From MnTg04 sp964568075 (GTDB lineage: Bacteria > Pseudomonadota > Gammaproteobacteria > Steroidobacterales > MnTg04), in the NCBI GenBank assembly GCA_964568075.1, contig CAZMOM010000027.1:1-47303 (forward strand): 47,303 nucleotides of DNA, in the 5' to 3' direction. The translations under genes were made by a program, and so were the position numbers. This document shows positions 7,698 to 15,110 of this stretch, one piece after another. The notes beneath the pieces were generated by a model that saw only the letters and a list, made by a program, of their open reading frames with translations, ran no database searches and was not told the origin of the DNA. Position 1 is the stretch's first letter. Each line of letters starts with the position of its first letter.

Positions 7698-9497
7698 TCA
7701 CGCACAACACGAGAGCTTTGCCACGTCCTTTTCGAAGGTCTGCGCCGCGAGGCGAATCCCCTCAGCCTGCGTCAGATAGGGATGAAACGCGGCCACCAGT
7801 TCGCTCACGCCGATTCCGTGTCGGATGGCGAGCGTCGGCTCCATAATAATGTCTCCGGCCTCGGGAGCAAGGATGCTCGCCCCGAGTAGCCGGTCACTTC
7901 CACGCTCCCTGATGAGCTTGATGAAACCACGGGTGTCACGCGCAGTCAGCGCTCGCGAGACATAGGACAGGGGAAGTTTGGCGACGTCGACGGCGATCTC
8001 GGCTGCGGCGGCGCTGCGCTCGTTGAGCCCCACGGCGGCGACCTGGGGGTCGGTAAAAACGACCCAGGGAAGTGCGGTGTAATCGCGGCTTCGCGGTATG
8101 CCGGAGAGCGCGTTCTCAGCGGCCAGGGCTCCCTCGTAGGCAGCGGTATAGACGAAAGCGGGGTTGCCAATGACATCGCCGGCTCCATAGACACCCGTCA
8201 CCGTCGTCATGAGGTAGTCGTCAACAACCAATGTGGCGTCCGGCTCGACAGACGCACCGATTCGCTCGAGCGTGAGGTCCTCCGTGTTTGGGCGGCGGCC
8301 CGTTGCGGCGAGCAGGTGGGTGCCTTCGAAGGTTTGCTGATTGCCGCCGACGTTGACCTCCAGCAAATAACCGCGACCGTTCCTGCGGACGGTTTCAGTT
8401 TGTGCGTTGGTGACGATGGTGAGGCCTTCCTCACGCAGGTACATGGCCAGCTCGTCGGTGAGGTCGTCGTCTTCAGTTGGCAGAATGTGGGAGCTTCGCT
8501 GGATGATGGTAACGCGCGAACCGGCCCGGGAGAACATTTGCGCCAGTTCGAGGGCGATGTATCGGCCTCCGAGAACGAGGAGCTCCGCGGGGACTTCAGT
8601 GAGCTCCATGACGGTCGTGCTCGTCAGAAACCCCGAGTCCGCAAGACCGGGAATGTTCGGGATGGTGGGGTCTGCGCCGGTTGCGATGACGGAGCGCCCG
8701 GCGCGGATTGTCTTGTCGGCGACGCGCAGCGTGTTCTTGCCGGTGAAGGCGGCCTGTCCTTCGAAGAGCGTGACGTTCGGCATGCCGCGAAGATTGTCGA
8801 TGTATTTGGTCTGGCGCATCTCTCCGACGAGCTCGTCCTTCTGGGCCACCAGTTTGGAGAAGTCGGTGAGCTCTCCACGCACGGAAATGCCTGCGAAGGG
8901 GGATTGCTGTGCGCGATGGAGTGACTCCGCCGCGCGGATGAGCGCCTTCGACGGAACGCAGCCGACATTGATGCAGGTACCACCGATCGTGCCGCGCTCA
9001 AGGACGGCGACCGTGGCGCCTAGTTCGGATGCCTTGATGGCTGCAGCGAACGCAGCACCGCCCGAGCCGATAACGGCCAGATCGAAGTCATCATCTCCGC
9101 GCGCTATGGCGGTGACCGCCCCCTGGTCTGAGCCTGGGCGAATGGGTGCTGGGGCATCGGCTTGCCCGTCTGTGCCCTGTAAACGTTTCAGGTAGTAGTC
9201 AGGCGCTCTTTGGAACACTTCGTGGCAGTGCGGACAACGGCAAAAGTGGATTTGCTGCCCGGCATGCTCCAGAGTGATCGTGGACCCTGGTGGCTTCTCC
9301 GCCAGGCAAGTGGGGCAGACAATCAAATCCTTCGTTTCCTCGAGGCGTCTCGCAGGGTCGGCGATGAAAAGGTCGACGCAGCCCTGGCAGCAGAAGCGAT
9401 ATTCTCTGCCGTCATATGTGTTTGCAGGCGCCTGGTCTTTGGCGATTCCCAGCCTTACGAGCGAGCATCCGCACGTCGGACAAATGAGTGTGTTCAC
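7698..9497 (-). CDS. merA: Mercuric reductase-like flavoprotein with N-terminal Cys-rich metal-binding region
   Basis: A 599-residue pyridine nucleotide-disulfide oxidoreductase. FAD site GSGGAAF near 145; redox-active pair in GGTCINVGCVPSK (Cys175 and Cys180); NAD(P) site near 305; FAD/dimer motifs GVYGAGDV and FHPYLTQAEG; C-terminal LSCCA, the Cys pair that takes Hg(II) in MerA. Instead of the usual HMA domain, residues 1-100 hold two small Cys-rich units (CPTCGC...FCCQGC and CPTC...CRCPHC), like YHS/TRASH metal-binding modules. The start is GTG with a GGGGGAAGG site. No merR, merT or merP lie nearby, so the gene is orphaned from a mer operon. The function as Hg(II) reductase is likely; another thiophilic metal is possible. 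Confidence 0.85.
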   Translation of the reverse strand: MNTLICPTCGCSLVRLGIAKDQAPANTYDGREYRFCCQGCVDLFIADPARRLEETKDLIVCPTCLAEKPPGSTITLEHAGQQIHFCRCPHCHEVFQRAPDYYLKRLQGTDGQADAPAPIRPGSDQGAVTAIARGDDDFDLAVIGSGGAAFAAAIKASELGATVAVLERGTIGGTCINVGCVPSKALIRAAESLHRAQQSPFAGISVRGELTDFSKLVAQKDELVGEMRQTKYIDNLRGMPNVTLFEGQAAFTGKNTLRVADKTIRAGRSVIATGADPTIPNIPGLADSGFLTSTTVMELTEVPAELLVLGGRYIALELAQMFSRAGSRVTIIQRSSHILPTEDDDLTDELAMYLREEGLTIVTNAQTETVRRNGRGYLLEVNVGGNQQTFEGTHLLAATGRRPNTEDLTLERIGASVEPDATLVVDDYLMTTVTGVYGAGDVIGNPAFVYTAAYEGALAAENALSGIPRSRDYTALPWVVFTDPQVAAVGLNERSAAAAEIAVDVAKLPLSYVSRALTARDTRGFIKLIRERGSDRLLGASILAPEAGDIIMEPTLAIRHGIGVSELVAAFHPYLTQAEGIRLAAQTFEKDVAKLSCCA

Positions 9498-9666
9498 TTC
9501 CTTCCCCCCTTCTCAATAGTCCCGCTTCTAATGTTTCTGCCACGGGCGGCGAACGGAGCGCATCGCCGGCGGGGTAAGAACCTGTGGCTTTCCGTCCCGG
9601 TCTTTAAGCGGGTTTGGTTTTATTGGCGTTGATAGTCACCTGAGTATAGTAGCTGGATGATTTTAT

Positions 9667-9751
9667 GGTGCCGGTTGTTTGGTTATTAAGTTATTATCTC
9701 TACCAATCCGGTAACTAATTCAAACAACTAAATAACTAAACGACCGGCACC
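9667..9751. repeat. Palindromic MITE-like element, copy 2
   Basis: 85 bp with ends GGTGCCGGTT and GACCGGCACC; the arms extend inwards about 20 bases (GTTTGGTTATT against AATAACTAAAC), so the single strand would fold into a long hairpin. It lies between merA and the GGCC repeat. It has no ORF. Confidence 0.8.
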
Positions 9752-9813
9752 GATTTCCCCCACGTCCAGCGGATTATGTGGCGTGGCGCGCGATGTGCAG
9801 GACGCACGAGTGC

Positions 9814-9895
9814 CGCGGAGGCCAAGGATGGCCGGGAGCGGCCGAAGCACAGGGATGTGCAAGCGTCGCGGAGGCCAAGGATGGCCGGGAGCGGC
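9814..9895. repeat. GGCC-rich repeat, copies 2 and 3
   Basis: The 29-base unit seen at 2-30 occurs twice here, at 9814-9842 and 9867-9895, separated by 24 bases. The 9498-9984 stretch contains no gene I can support: it holds the merA upstream region, palindromic copy 2, this repeat and the tRNA terminator. Confidence 0.65.
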
Positions 9896-9947
9896 TTTGG
9901 TCGAACTGTCGCTCTCCGAGCGACTGAGTTAGATCTCTCTCGGGCAA

Positions 9948-9979
9948 CAAAAACAAAAGGGCCCCGAAAGGGGCCCTTT
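9948..9979 (-). terminator. Intrinsic terminator of tRNA-Arg
   Basis: On the minus strand, GGGCCCC-TTTC-GGGGCCC (9959-9976) followed by TTTTGTTTTTGT. It lies 8 bases past the tRNA 3' end, in the right place and orientation to end its transcript. The plus strand side also has a T-rich tail. Confidence 0.9.
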
Positions 9980-9984
9980 ATTTT

Positions 9985-10061
9985 TGGCACGCCCGGAGAG
10001 ATTCGAACTCCCGACCCTCAGGTTCGAAGCCTGATGCTCTATCCAGCTGAGCTACGGGCGC
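9985..10061 (-). tRNA. tRNA-Arg (anticodon TCG)
   Basis: 77 nt including an encoded CCA. Acceptor GCGCCCG pairs with CGGGCGT; D-arm GCTCAGCTGGATAGAGC; anticodon loop CTTCGAA with TCG, reading CGA; T-arm GGGAGTTCGAATCTCTC. The gene is isolated, with an intrinsic terminator behind it and a palindromic element in front of it at 10096. Confidence 0.96.
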
Positions 10062-10095
10062 ATTGAATCATTAGATATTATTTTACGGGGAAAAT

Positions 10096-10190
10096 GGTGT
10101 GGGTCATTAAGTTATTTAATTTTTCGCACCAGATATCGCAAAAAGGATGCCCCTTCTGATCAATAACTTAATAACTACACGACCGGCACC
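10096..10190. repeat. Palindromic MITE-like element, copy 3
   Basis: 95 bp, ends GGTGTGGGTC and GACCGGCACC. The interior matches copy 4 closely (CATTAAGTTATTTA, ATCGCAAAAA, ATGCC, ATCAATAACTTAA). Copies 3 and 4 flank the malic enzyme gene in the same orientation. Confidence 0.8.
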
Positions 10191-10213
10191 ACATTCGTAG
10201 GTAAGATCCAGCA

Positions 10214-10239
10214 TATAATATACGGACAACGGACCGTAT
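10214..10239 (+). promoter_or_regulatory. Candidate -10 and operator of the malic enzyme gene
   Basis: A perfect TATAAT lies at 10214-10219, about 85 bases ahead of the start codon, but I see no good -35. Directly after it is an inverted repeat ATACGG (10220-10225) and CCGTAT (10234-10239), placed where a repressor would block initiation. The regulator is unknown. Confidence 0.4.
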
Positions 10240-10303
10240 TTTCTTCTTTGTCGATGTCTACCCGGAACACTTTTTCAGCTCCCGGAAATGGAGGATCAAA
10301 CCC

Positions 10304-11947
10304 GTGAACAACCAATCACCGCCCGAGCTATATCGAGGCGTAAAAATTCTCCATGATCCGGTACGCAACAAAGGCACCGCGTATACCGAAGCCGAGCGCG
10401 ATTCCCTGAAGCTGAGGGGGTTGCTGCCACCCCGTGTCCACACGCCGGCGGAACAAGAACTGCGCGTACTGGGCAATTTCCGCTCGAAACAGACCGACCT
10501 CGAGCGCTATCTTTACCTCGCCGCATTACAAGACCGCAACGAGACTCTGTTCTACCGCGTGGTCATGAACAATATCGAAGAGATGATGCCAATAATCTAC
10601 ACCCCGACCATCGGTAAGGCGTGCCAGGTGTTTAGGCACATCTACCGGACCTCGAGAGGTTTCTATGTGACCTTGCAGGACCGTGGCCAGGTCAAGGAAA
10701 TTATGCAGAACTGGCCACACAAGGAAGTTCGGATCATCGTCGTGACCGACGGCGAGCGAATCCTCGGGCTCGGCGACCTCGGCGCCGATGGCATGGGCAT
10801 CCCGATCGGCAAACTGTCTCTCTACACCGCCTGTGCGGGCATCCATCCGACCGAGTGCATGCCGGTAATGCTGGACGTCGGCACCAACAACGAGACGTTG
10901 CTGGACGATCAGCTCTACAACGGGCTCGAGTGCCGTCGCGCCCGCGGTGAACAATACGATGCACTCTTCGAAGAATTCATCGCCGCAGCAACGGAGATGT
11001 TCCCCGGAGTTTTAATCCAGCTCGAAGACTTCGGCAATATCAACGCGTTTCGATTGCTGGCGCAGTATCGTGACCAGGTCTGCCTTTTCGATGACGATAT
11101 CCAGGGAACCGGGGCAGTCGCCTTATCCGGGATCATGGGGGCACTGCGCATCACCGGCGGCAAACTCTCCGAACAGAAAATACTCTTCCTCGGGGCCGGT
11201 GAGGCCGCAATCGGCATCGCCGATGCCTTCGTCGCGGCGCTGGTAGAAGAAGGAATGCCCCCGGAACAGGCTCGTAAACAGTGTTGGTTCGTCGACACCA
11301 GGGGTCTGCTGGTGGCGGGGCGAGAGAAAATAGCCGCGCATAAGATGCCTTACGCGCACGAGCATCCTGCCATCGCCGACTTTGCGGAAGCAATAAAGAC
11401 CCTGAAGCCGACCGCCATTCTCGGACTCTCCGGCCAACCAGGCTCCTTTACCAAAGACATCGTCGATACCATGGCGGAAATCAACGACCGCCCGATCATT
11501 TTCGCACTGTCGAATCCGACCTCGAAGGCGGAGTGCACCGCAGAGCAAACCTATACCTGGACCGATGGCCGGGCAATCTTCGCCAGTGGCAGCCCGTTCG
11601 ATCCGGTGAAACTCGGAGATCAGACCTTCGTGCCCGGGCAAGGCAACAATGCGTATGTCTTTCCGGGGGTTGGCCTGGGCGTGATCGTCAGCCGTGCACG
11701 CACAGTAACCGACGAGATGTTTCTGGCCGCGGCGCACTCGCTGGCCAGCCAGGTCACCGATGCGGATCTCGAACGAGGCCGTGTCTATCCACCGCTGACA
11801 CAGATCCGACAGGTCTCGGCACTGATCGCACGAGACGTCGCCAAAATCGCCTTTGACCAGGGGTTAACCGAACGGGAGGAACCCCAAGACATACTTGCCG
11901 ATATTAAACAGCACATGTACCAGCCGATTTATCCGGATTACGCCTAA
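10304..11947 (+). CDS. maeA: NAD-dependent malic enzyme
   Basis: A 547-residue malic enzyme that oxidatively decarboxylates malate to pyruvate, of the long SfcA/MaeA (eukaryote-like) type rather than the short or MaeB-fusion types. Motifs: YTPTIGKACQVF, GLGDLGADGMGIPIGKLSLY, the metal-binding acidic stretch in DDDIQGTGAVAL, the dinucleotide site FLGAGEAAIGIAD and ALSNPTSKAECT. The GTG start at 10304 has GGAGGA 8 bases before it. It is monocistronic: the next plus-strand gene is over 200 bases on, beyond palindromic copy 4. The cofactor assignment (NAD) rests on family membership. Confidence 0.93.
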   Translation: MNNQSPPELYRGVKILHDPVRNKGTAYTEAERDSLKLRGLLPPRVHTPAEQELRVLGNFRSKQTDLERYLYLAALQDRNETLFYRVVMNNIEEMMPIIYTPTIGKACQVFRHIYRTSRGFYVTLQDRGQVKEIMQNWPHKEVRIIVVTDGERILGLGDLGADGMGIPIGKLSLYTACAGIHPTECMPVMLDVGTNNETLLDDQLYNGLECRRARGEQYDALFEEFIAAATEMFPGVLIQLEDFGNINAFRLLAQYRDQVCLFDDDIQGTGAVALSGIMGALRITGGKLSEQKILFLGAGEAAIGIADAFVAALVEEGMPPEQARKQCWFVDTRGLLVAGREKIAAHKMPYAHEHPAIADFAEAIKTLKPTAILGLSGQPGSFTKDIVDTMAEINDRPIIFALSNPTSKAECTAEQTYTWTDGRAIFASGSPFDPVKLGDQTFVPGQGNNAYVFPGVGLGVIVSRARTVTDEMFLAAAHSLASQVTDADLERGRVYPPLTQIRQVSALIARDVAKIAFDQGLTEREEPQDILADIKQHMYQPIYPDYA

Positions 11948-11967
11948 CCGGGCCTGGAATGGAATAT

Positions 11968-12063
11968 GGTGCCGGTCATTAAGTTATTTAGTTGTTTGAA
12001 CGAGACATCGCAAAAAATATGCCGCCCACTAATCAATAACTTAAGAACTGAACGATCGGCATT
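11968..12063. repeat. Palindromic MITE-like element, copy 4
   Basis: 96 bp, starts GGTGCCGGTC and ends GATCGGCATT, an imperfect inverted terminal repeat. Nearly the same interior as copy 3. It lies between the malic enzyme gene and the mobile mystery pair. Confidence 0.8.
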
Positions 12064-12084
12064 ACTTTCCCTCAGAATCAAAAA

Positions 12085-12163
12085 TAATATATAGATTATT
12101 ATTTTATTGTCTTTTTATAATCTATAAGTTATATTATAAGACACTCTATATAACTTATAGGTT
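12085..12163 (+). promoter_or_regulatory. AT-rich operator region of the mobile mystery pair
   Basis: Inverted repeat AATCTATAAGTTATAT (12119-12134) and ATATAACTTATAGGTT (12148-12163), one mismatch over 16 bases, ending 6 bases before the ATG. A third, weaker half-site (ATAATATATAGATT) lies at about 12085-12100. Such symmetry ahead of an HTH antitoxin-like gene is typical of autoregulation. I infer that the HTH protein binds here. Confidence 0.6.
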
Positions 12164-12169
12164 ATTATA

Positions 12170-12637
12170 ATGCGCGCCCAGGAACGGGCTTCGGCCCGCA
12201 AACAACTCGATAAGCGTCTGAATATACTACAAAATGTGGATATCTTGGCGCGTCCGCCGCGCGGCTGGATCAAAGCGATCCGTGAAGCGCTCGGCATGAC
12301 CACTGCACAACTCGGCAAACGCCTCGGCGTCAGCCAACCACGCGTAATTGGGATTGAGAAGGCCGAGAGGTCGGGCAGCATCACGCTAGAATCGCTGGAA
12401 CGGGCGGCGCAAGCGCTCGACTGCCGGCTCGTCTATGCCCTCGTCCCAAGAAAAAAGCTGGAAATCCTGGTTGAAGATCGGGCCCGTGAACTCGCTGAAA
12501 AACGATTACGGGCGACCAGTCACAGCATGGCACTGGAAGACCAGCGTGTAGATGAAGCTGACGAACTGGAGCATCTGAAGAGACTCGTGCAAAAGCTGTT
12601 GGATCAGCAGGGCTCAGTCCTTTGGGAAGATGAATGA
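12170..12637 (+). CDS. Mobile mystery protein A (XRE-type HTH)
   Basis: A 155-residue HTH protein matching the 'mobile mystery protein A' family, always found with protein B. The helix-turn-helix is visible at about residues 43-85 (LGMTTAQLGKRLGVSQPRVI, then KAERSGSITLESLERAAQAL). The C-terminal part is basic and helical, with a possible coiled coil. It overlaps the partner gene by four bases (ATGA), so the two are translationally coupled. By analogy with antitoxin/Fic pairs it is the likely antidote and autoregulator. The A/B pair moves between genomes, hence the name; the palindromic element upstream suits an insertion-prone spot. Confidence 0.88.
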   Translation: MRAQERASARKQLDKRLNILQNVDILARPPRGWIKAIREALGMTTAQLGKRLGVSQPRVIGIEKAERSGSITLESLERAAQALDCRLVYALVPRKKLEILVEDRARELAEKRLRATSHSMALEDQRVDEADELEHLKRLVQKLLDQQGSVLWEDE

Positions 12638-13221
12638 CTGATTCGCTCGACCCCCAGGATGATGCCGGAACCGAGCTTACCGAGGAAGAATGGCAGGGAC
12701 TGATTCCTTCCTATGTCACGCTGCGTAGTGAACTCAATGAGGCGGAACAGGCGAATATTCTGGAGGCCGAAGCCTGGGCTTTTGCGCGCAAGCGCGATGT
12801 ACTGGATGAGAAATTTCTCAACAACCTGCACAAAAGGATGTATGGCAATGTCTGGCGCTGGGCGGGACAGTATCGAACCAGCGGCAGGAATATCGGCATC
12901 GATGCTTATAGCATACCGACGGAATTGCGGCAGCTTCTCGATGATTGCCGCTGTTGGATCGAGAACAGCACCTATGAGCCCGATGAAATCGCTGTACGTT
13001 TCCATCACAAACTGGTCTCGATACATTCCTATCCCAACGGCAACGGACGTCACGCGCGTCTTGCTACCGATCTGTTACTGAAGTCGATGAGCCGCAAGCG
13101 TTTTAGCTGGGGCGGCACGAATCTTGTCGATGCAGAAGAAACTCGCAAACGCTACATAGCCGCCCTGCAAGCAGCCGATGGGCATGATATTGGTCCGCTG
13201 CTTGAATTCGTGCGCTCGTGA
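12634..13221 (+). CDS. Mobile mystery protein B (Fic/DOC domain)
   Basis: A 195-residue Fic-fold protein of the 'mobile mystery protein B' family. The Fic core motif reads HSYPNGNGRHAR (about residues 132-143), matching HxxxGNGRxxR, so the catalytic His is present and AMPylation or a related nucleotidyl transfer is plausible. Upstream, MYGNVWRWAGQYR is the conserved substrate-loop side of Fic proteins. It starts inside the stop of gene A. Likely the toxin of a toxin-antitoxin-like pair; the target is unknown. Confidence 0.9.
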   Translation: MTDSLDPQDDAGTELTEEEWQGLIPSYVTLRSELNEAEQANILEAEAWAFARKRDVLDEKFLNNLHKRMYGNVWRWAGQYRTSGRNIGIDAYSIPTELRQLLDDCRCWIENSTYEPDEIAVRFHHKLVSIHSYPNGNGRHARLATDLLLKSMSRKRFSWGGTNLVDAEETRKRYIAALQAADGHDIGPLLEFVRS

Positions 13222-13326
13222 GAGGGAGAACGGCGCCGATCACTTACAAATCAGTATACTGAACAATCCCGGCGTGACTCCCGGCTGAAAGTACATCACG
13301 GCGCCGATATTGAAACGAGTCAATGG

Positions 13327-14091
13327 TCAATTCGGCTTTCGATACTTGTGGACGAAGGTCGTCGTTTTTCCGGCAAGGCCCGTTTCGAACCAGACATTCA
13401 TAAGATCATCATCCGGATTCTTAAAAAGATCGGGCGCTTCATCAGTAAATTCGAAGCCAACGCCGGTAATATCTGCTTTCGCCGTTTCCGGAGGCGTTCG
13501 GTGCCAGCTGGCGCTTTCCGCACGGGTGGAGCCGGCAATCGCTACGTGCTCGATGACTACAAACGTCCCGCCAGATTTGAGCACGCGAGAGAATTCTGCG
13601 AGCAGCGCGGCAGAGCTTGCCGGAAAAACTTCACCGGAATCCTCTGCATAGTGAAGATGATGATAGATATAAGAGAGCATAACGACGTCAACGGAGTTAT
13701 CCTCAAACGGCAAAGGCGCGCCGGAATCAAGCACCAGGAGATCGACGTTTCCGAACGGCGCGAACTGCGCAGCCAGCGCTTCCTTTCGTGATTCATACCT
13801 TTCTCCCGGCCGGTGATGCGCATAAATCTTGCCGTCGTCCCCTACGATGGGACTGAACAGCTCGGCCCAATAACCGCCACCCGATCCGTAATCGAGCACG
13901 ATATCGCCCGACCCAAGCGAGACAAAGGCGAGCACCTCGGCCGGCTTTCGCGCCTCATCCTTTTCCCGGTTTGCCTCTGCGCGATTGGAGTTTTCGATCG
14001 AACCTTGAATCGTTGCGCCATCGTCGGCGCCAGTGCAAGCCGCAATAATCAGAATGATTGTGGCGGCGGCTAATCGGTTGAGTGATGTCAT
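13327..14091 (-). CDS. SAM-dependent methyltransferase-like lipoprotein
   Basis: A 254-residue protein with an N-terminal lipoprotein signal: a hydrophobic stretch ending in the lipobox IIAAC, with Cys at about residue 19, so it should be exported and lipid-anchored. The rest is a class I methyltransferase fold like COG4798: SAM motif VLDYGSGGGYWAE, then LPFEDNSVDVVMLSYIYHH and the LKSGG motif. ATG 14091 is chosen since AAGGAG lies 7 bases ahead of it; a TTG 15 bases earlier overlaps that site. Export of a SAM-dependent enzyme is puzzling because SAM is not periplasmic, but the family is known for signal peptides. Substrate unknown. Confidence 0.8.
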   Translation of the reverse strand: MTSLNRLAAATIILIIAACTGADDGATIQGSIENSNRAEANREKDEARKPAEVLAFVSLGSGDIVLDYGSGGGYWAELFSPIVGDDGKIYAHHRPGERYESRKEALAAQFAPFGNVDLLVLDSGAPLPFEDNSVDVVMLSYIYHHLHYAEDSGEVFPASSAALLAEFSRVLKSGGTFVVIEHVAIAGSTRAESASWHRTPPETAKADITGVGFEFTDEAPDLFKNPDDDLMNVWFETGLAGKTTTFVHKYRKPN

Positions 14092-14170
14092 TTGTTTCTC
14101 CTTCAATTGATAGGCCCGTCATTGCGTGCAGGCGCAACCGCTGTCTTCCCTAGATCACAGACTTTAACAT

Positions 14171-15061
14171 TCATTCTTGTGGCGTTCGCGGGTCTGGGAC
14201 TCTAACTTGAAATTCACGAGCCGCTGCCAAAACCTCATTCGGCGCTTCCACCTGCGGGCAATGCCCTACTCCAGGCAATTCGACGATATCTGAATCAGGA
14301 ATCAGTTCGCGATATCGAGCTGCCATATGTGCTCCCGATATCGAGTCTTCCAAACCGACGATTAGACGCATTGGCACACTGCTTTTTTGCAAGGCGCCGA
14401 CCCAGCGATCCCGATTTTCCTTCCGCTCCGTCATGTAGTGAATGACTTTATGAATGACCCGCCGGCCACCATTGTGCTGCATCAGTTGCCAAAACATCTT
14501 CAACTCATCTTCGGGCAGCGGGCGCGCGCAGATTTTTCTGAGGTTAGCAGTAAAGGCTTTGTAACTGGTCAGCAAGCCAACCAAAGCGCCAATGGGGCTG
14601 AGCAACAATTTCTGGATCAACAACGGTTGAATGGCTTCGGGGAAAATACCGCCGTTCAGCAAACAAACACTTTTCAAGGTTTGCTTCGACTCGCCCGAAT
14701 CAAAACGGGCCAGCAACTCTTGAGCGACCGTGTCGCCATAGTCATGCGCCAGGATGTGGTATTCACTGATGTTCAACTGCGCCAACAGGCTTTCACAAAT
14801 ATCCGCCTGCTCGGCGATACGATAATCATGGTCGCGTGGCTTGTCGCTCAAGCCAAAACCGAGCATGTCTAAAGTGACGACATGGAAATCCCGGGCCAAG
14901 TCGTCCCAAAGAAGATGCCAGTCCCAGGACGAGGTCGGGAAACCGTGGATTAACACCAAGCATGGGTTGGATTCAGATCCTGCTTGTTTCCAAGAGATCT
15001 GATGGCCATCGAAGTCTAGAAACCGGCCGGTAGATATCCACTTTGAAATCGAATCTGACAT
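14171..15061 (-). CDS. Alpha/beta hydrolase (haloalkane dehalogenase/epoxide hydrolase-like)
   Basis: A 296-residue alpha/beta hydrolase. Oxyanion region LIHGFPTSSWDW; nucleophile elbow HDYGDTVA, where Asp rather than Ser is in the nucleophile position, as in haloalkane dehalogenases and epoxide hydrolases; catalytic His in GVGHCPQVEAP. The cap domain lies in the middle. No signal peptide. A truncated relative of its C-terminal end sits at 21641-21897, so this gene family has been copied within the region. Substrate unknown. Confidence 0.85.
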   Translation of the reverse strand: MSDSISKWISTGRFLDFDGHQISWKQAGSESNPCLVLIHGFPTSSWDWHLLWDDLARDFHVVTLDMLGFGLSDKPRDHDYRIAEQADICESLLAQLNISEYHILAHDYGDTVAQELLARFDSGESKQTLKSVCLLNGGIFPEAIQPLLIQKLLLSPIGALVGLLTSYKAFTANLRKICARPLPEDELKMFWQLMQHNGGRRVIHKVIHYMTERKENRDRWVGALQKSSVPMRLIVGLEDSISGAHMAARYRELIPDSDIVELPGVGHCPQVEAPNEVLAAAREFQVRVPDPRTPQE

Positions 15062-15110
15062 GCCGGCTATTCCACATTGGATTGGGGTGCAATAGCAACT
15101 GCTTGCATAA

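Noticed and set aside
8316..9195. Two long frames antisense to merA
   Set aside because: No recognisable protein; shadows of the MerA reading frame.
9776..10066. Open frame of 96 codons on the plus strand across the tRNA
   Set aside because: Its C-terminal half (GEIRTPDPQVRSLMLYPAEL) is just the antisense of tRNA-Arg, a well-known spurious protein; the rest is repeat sequence.
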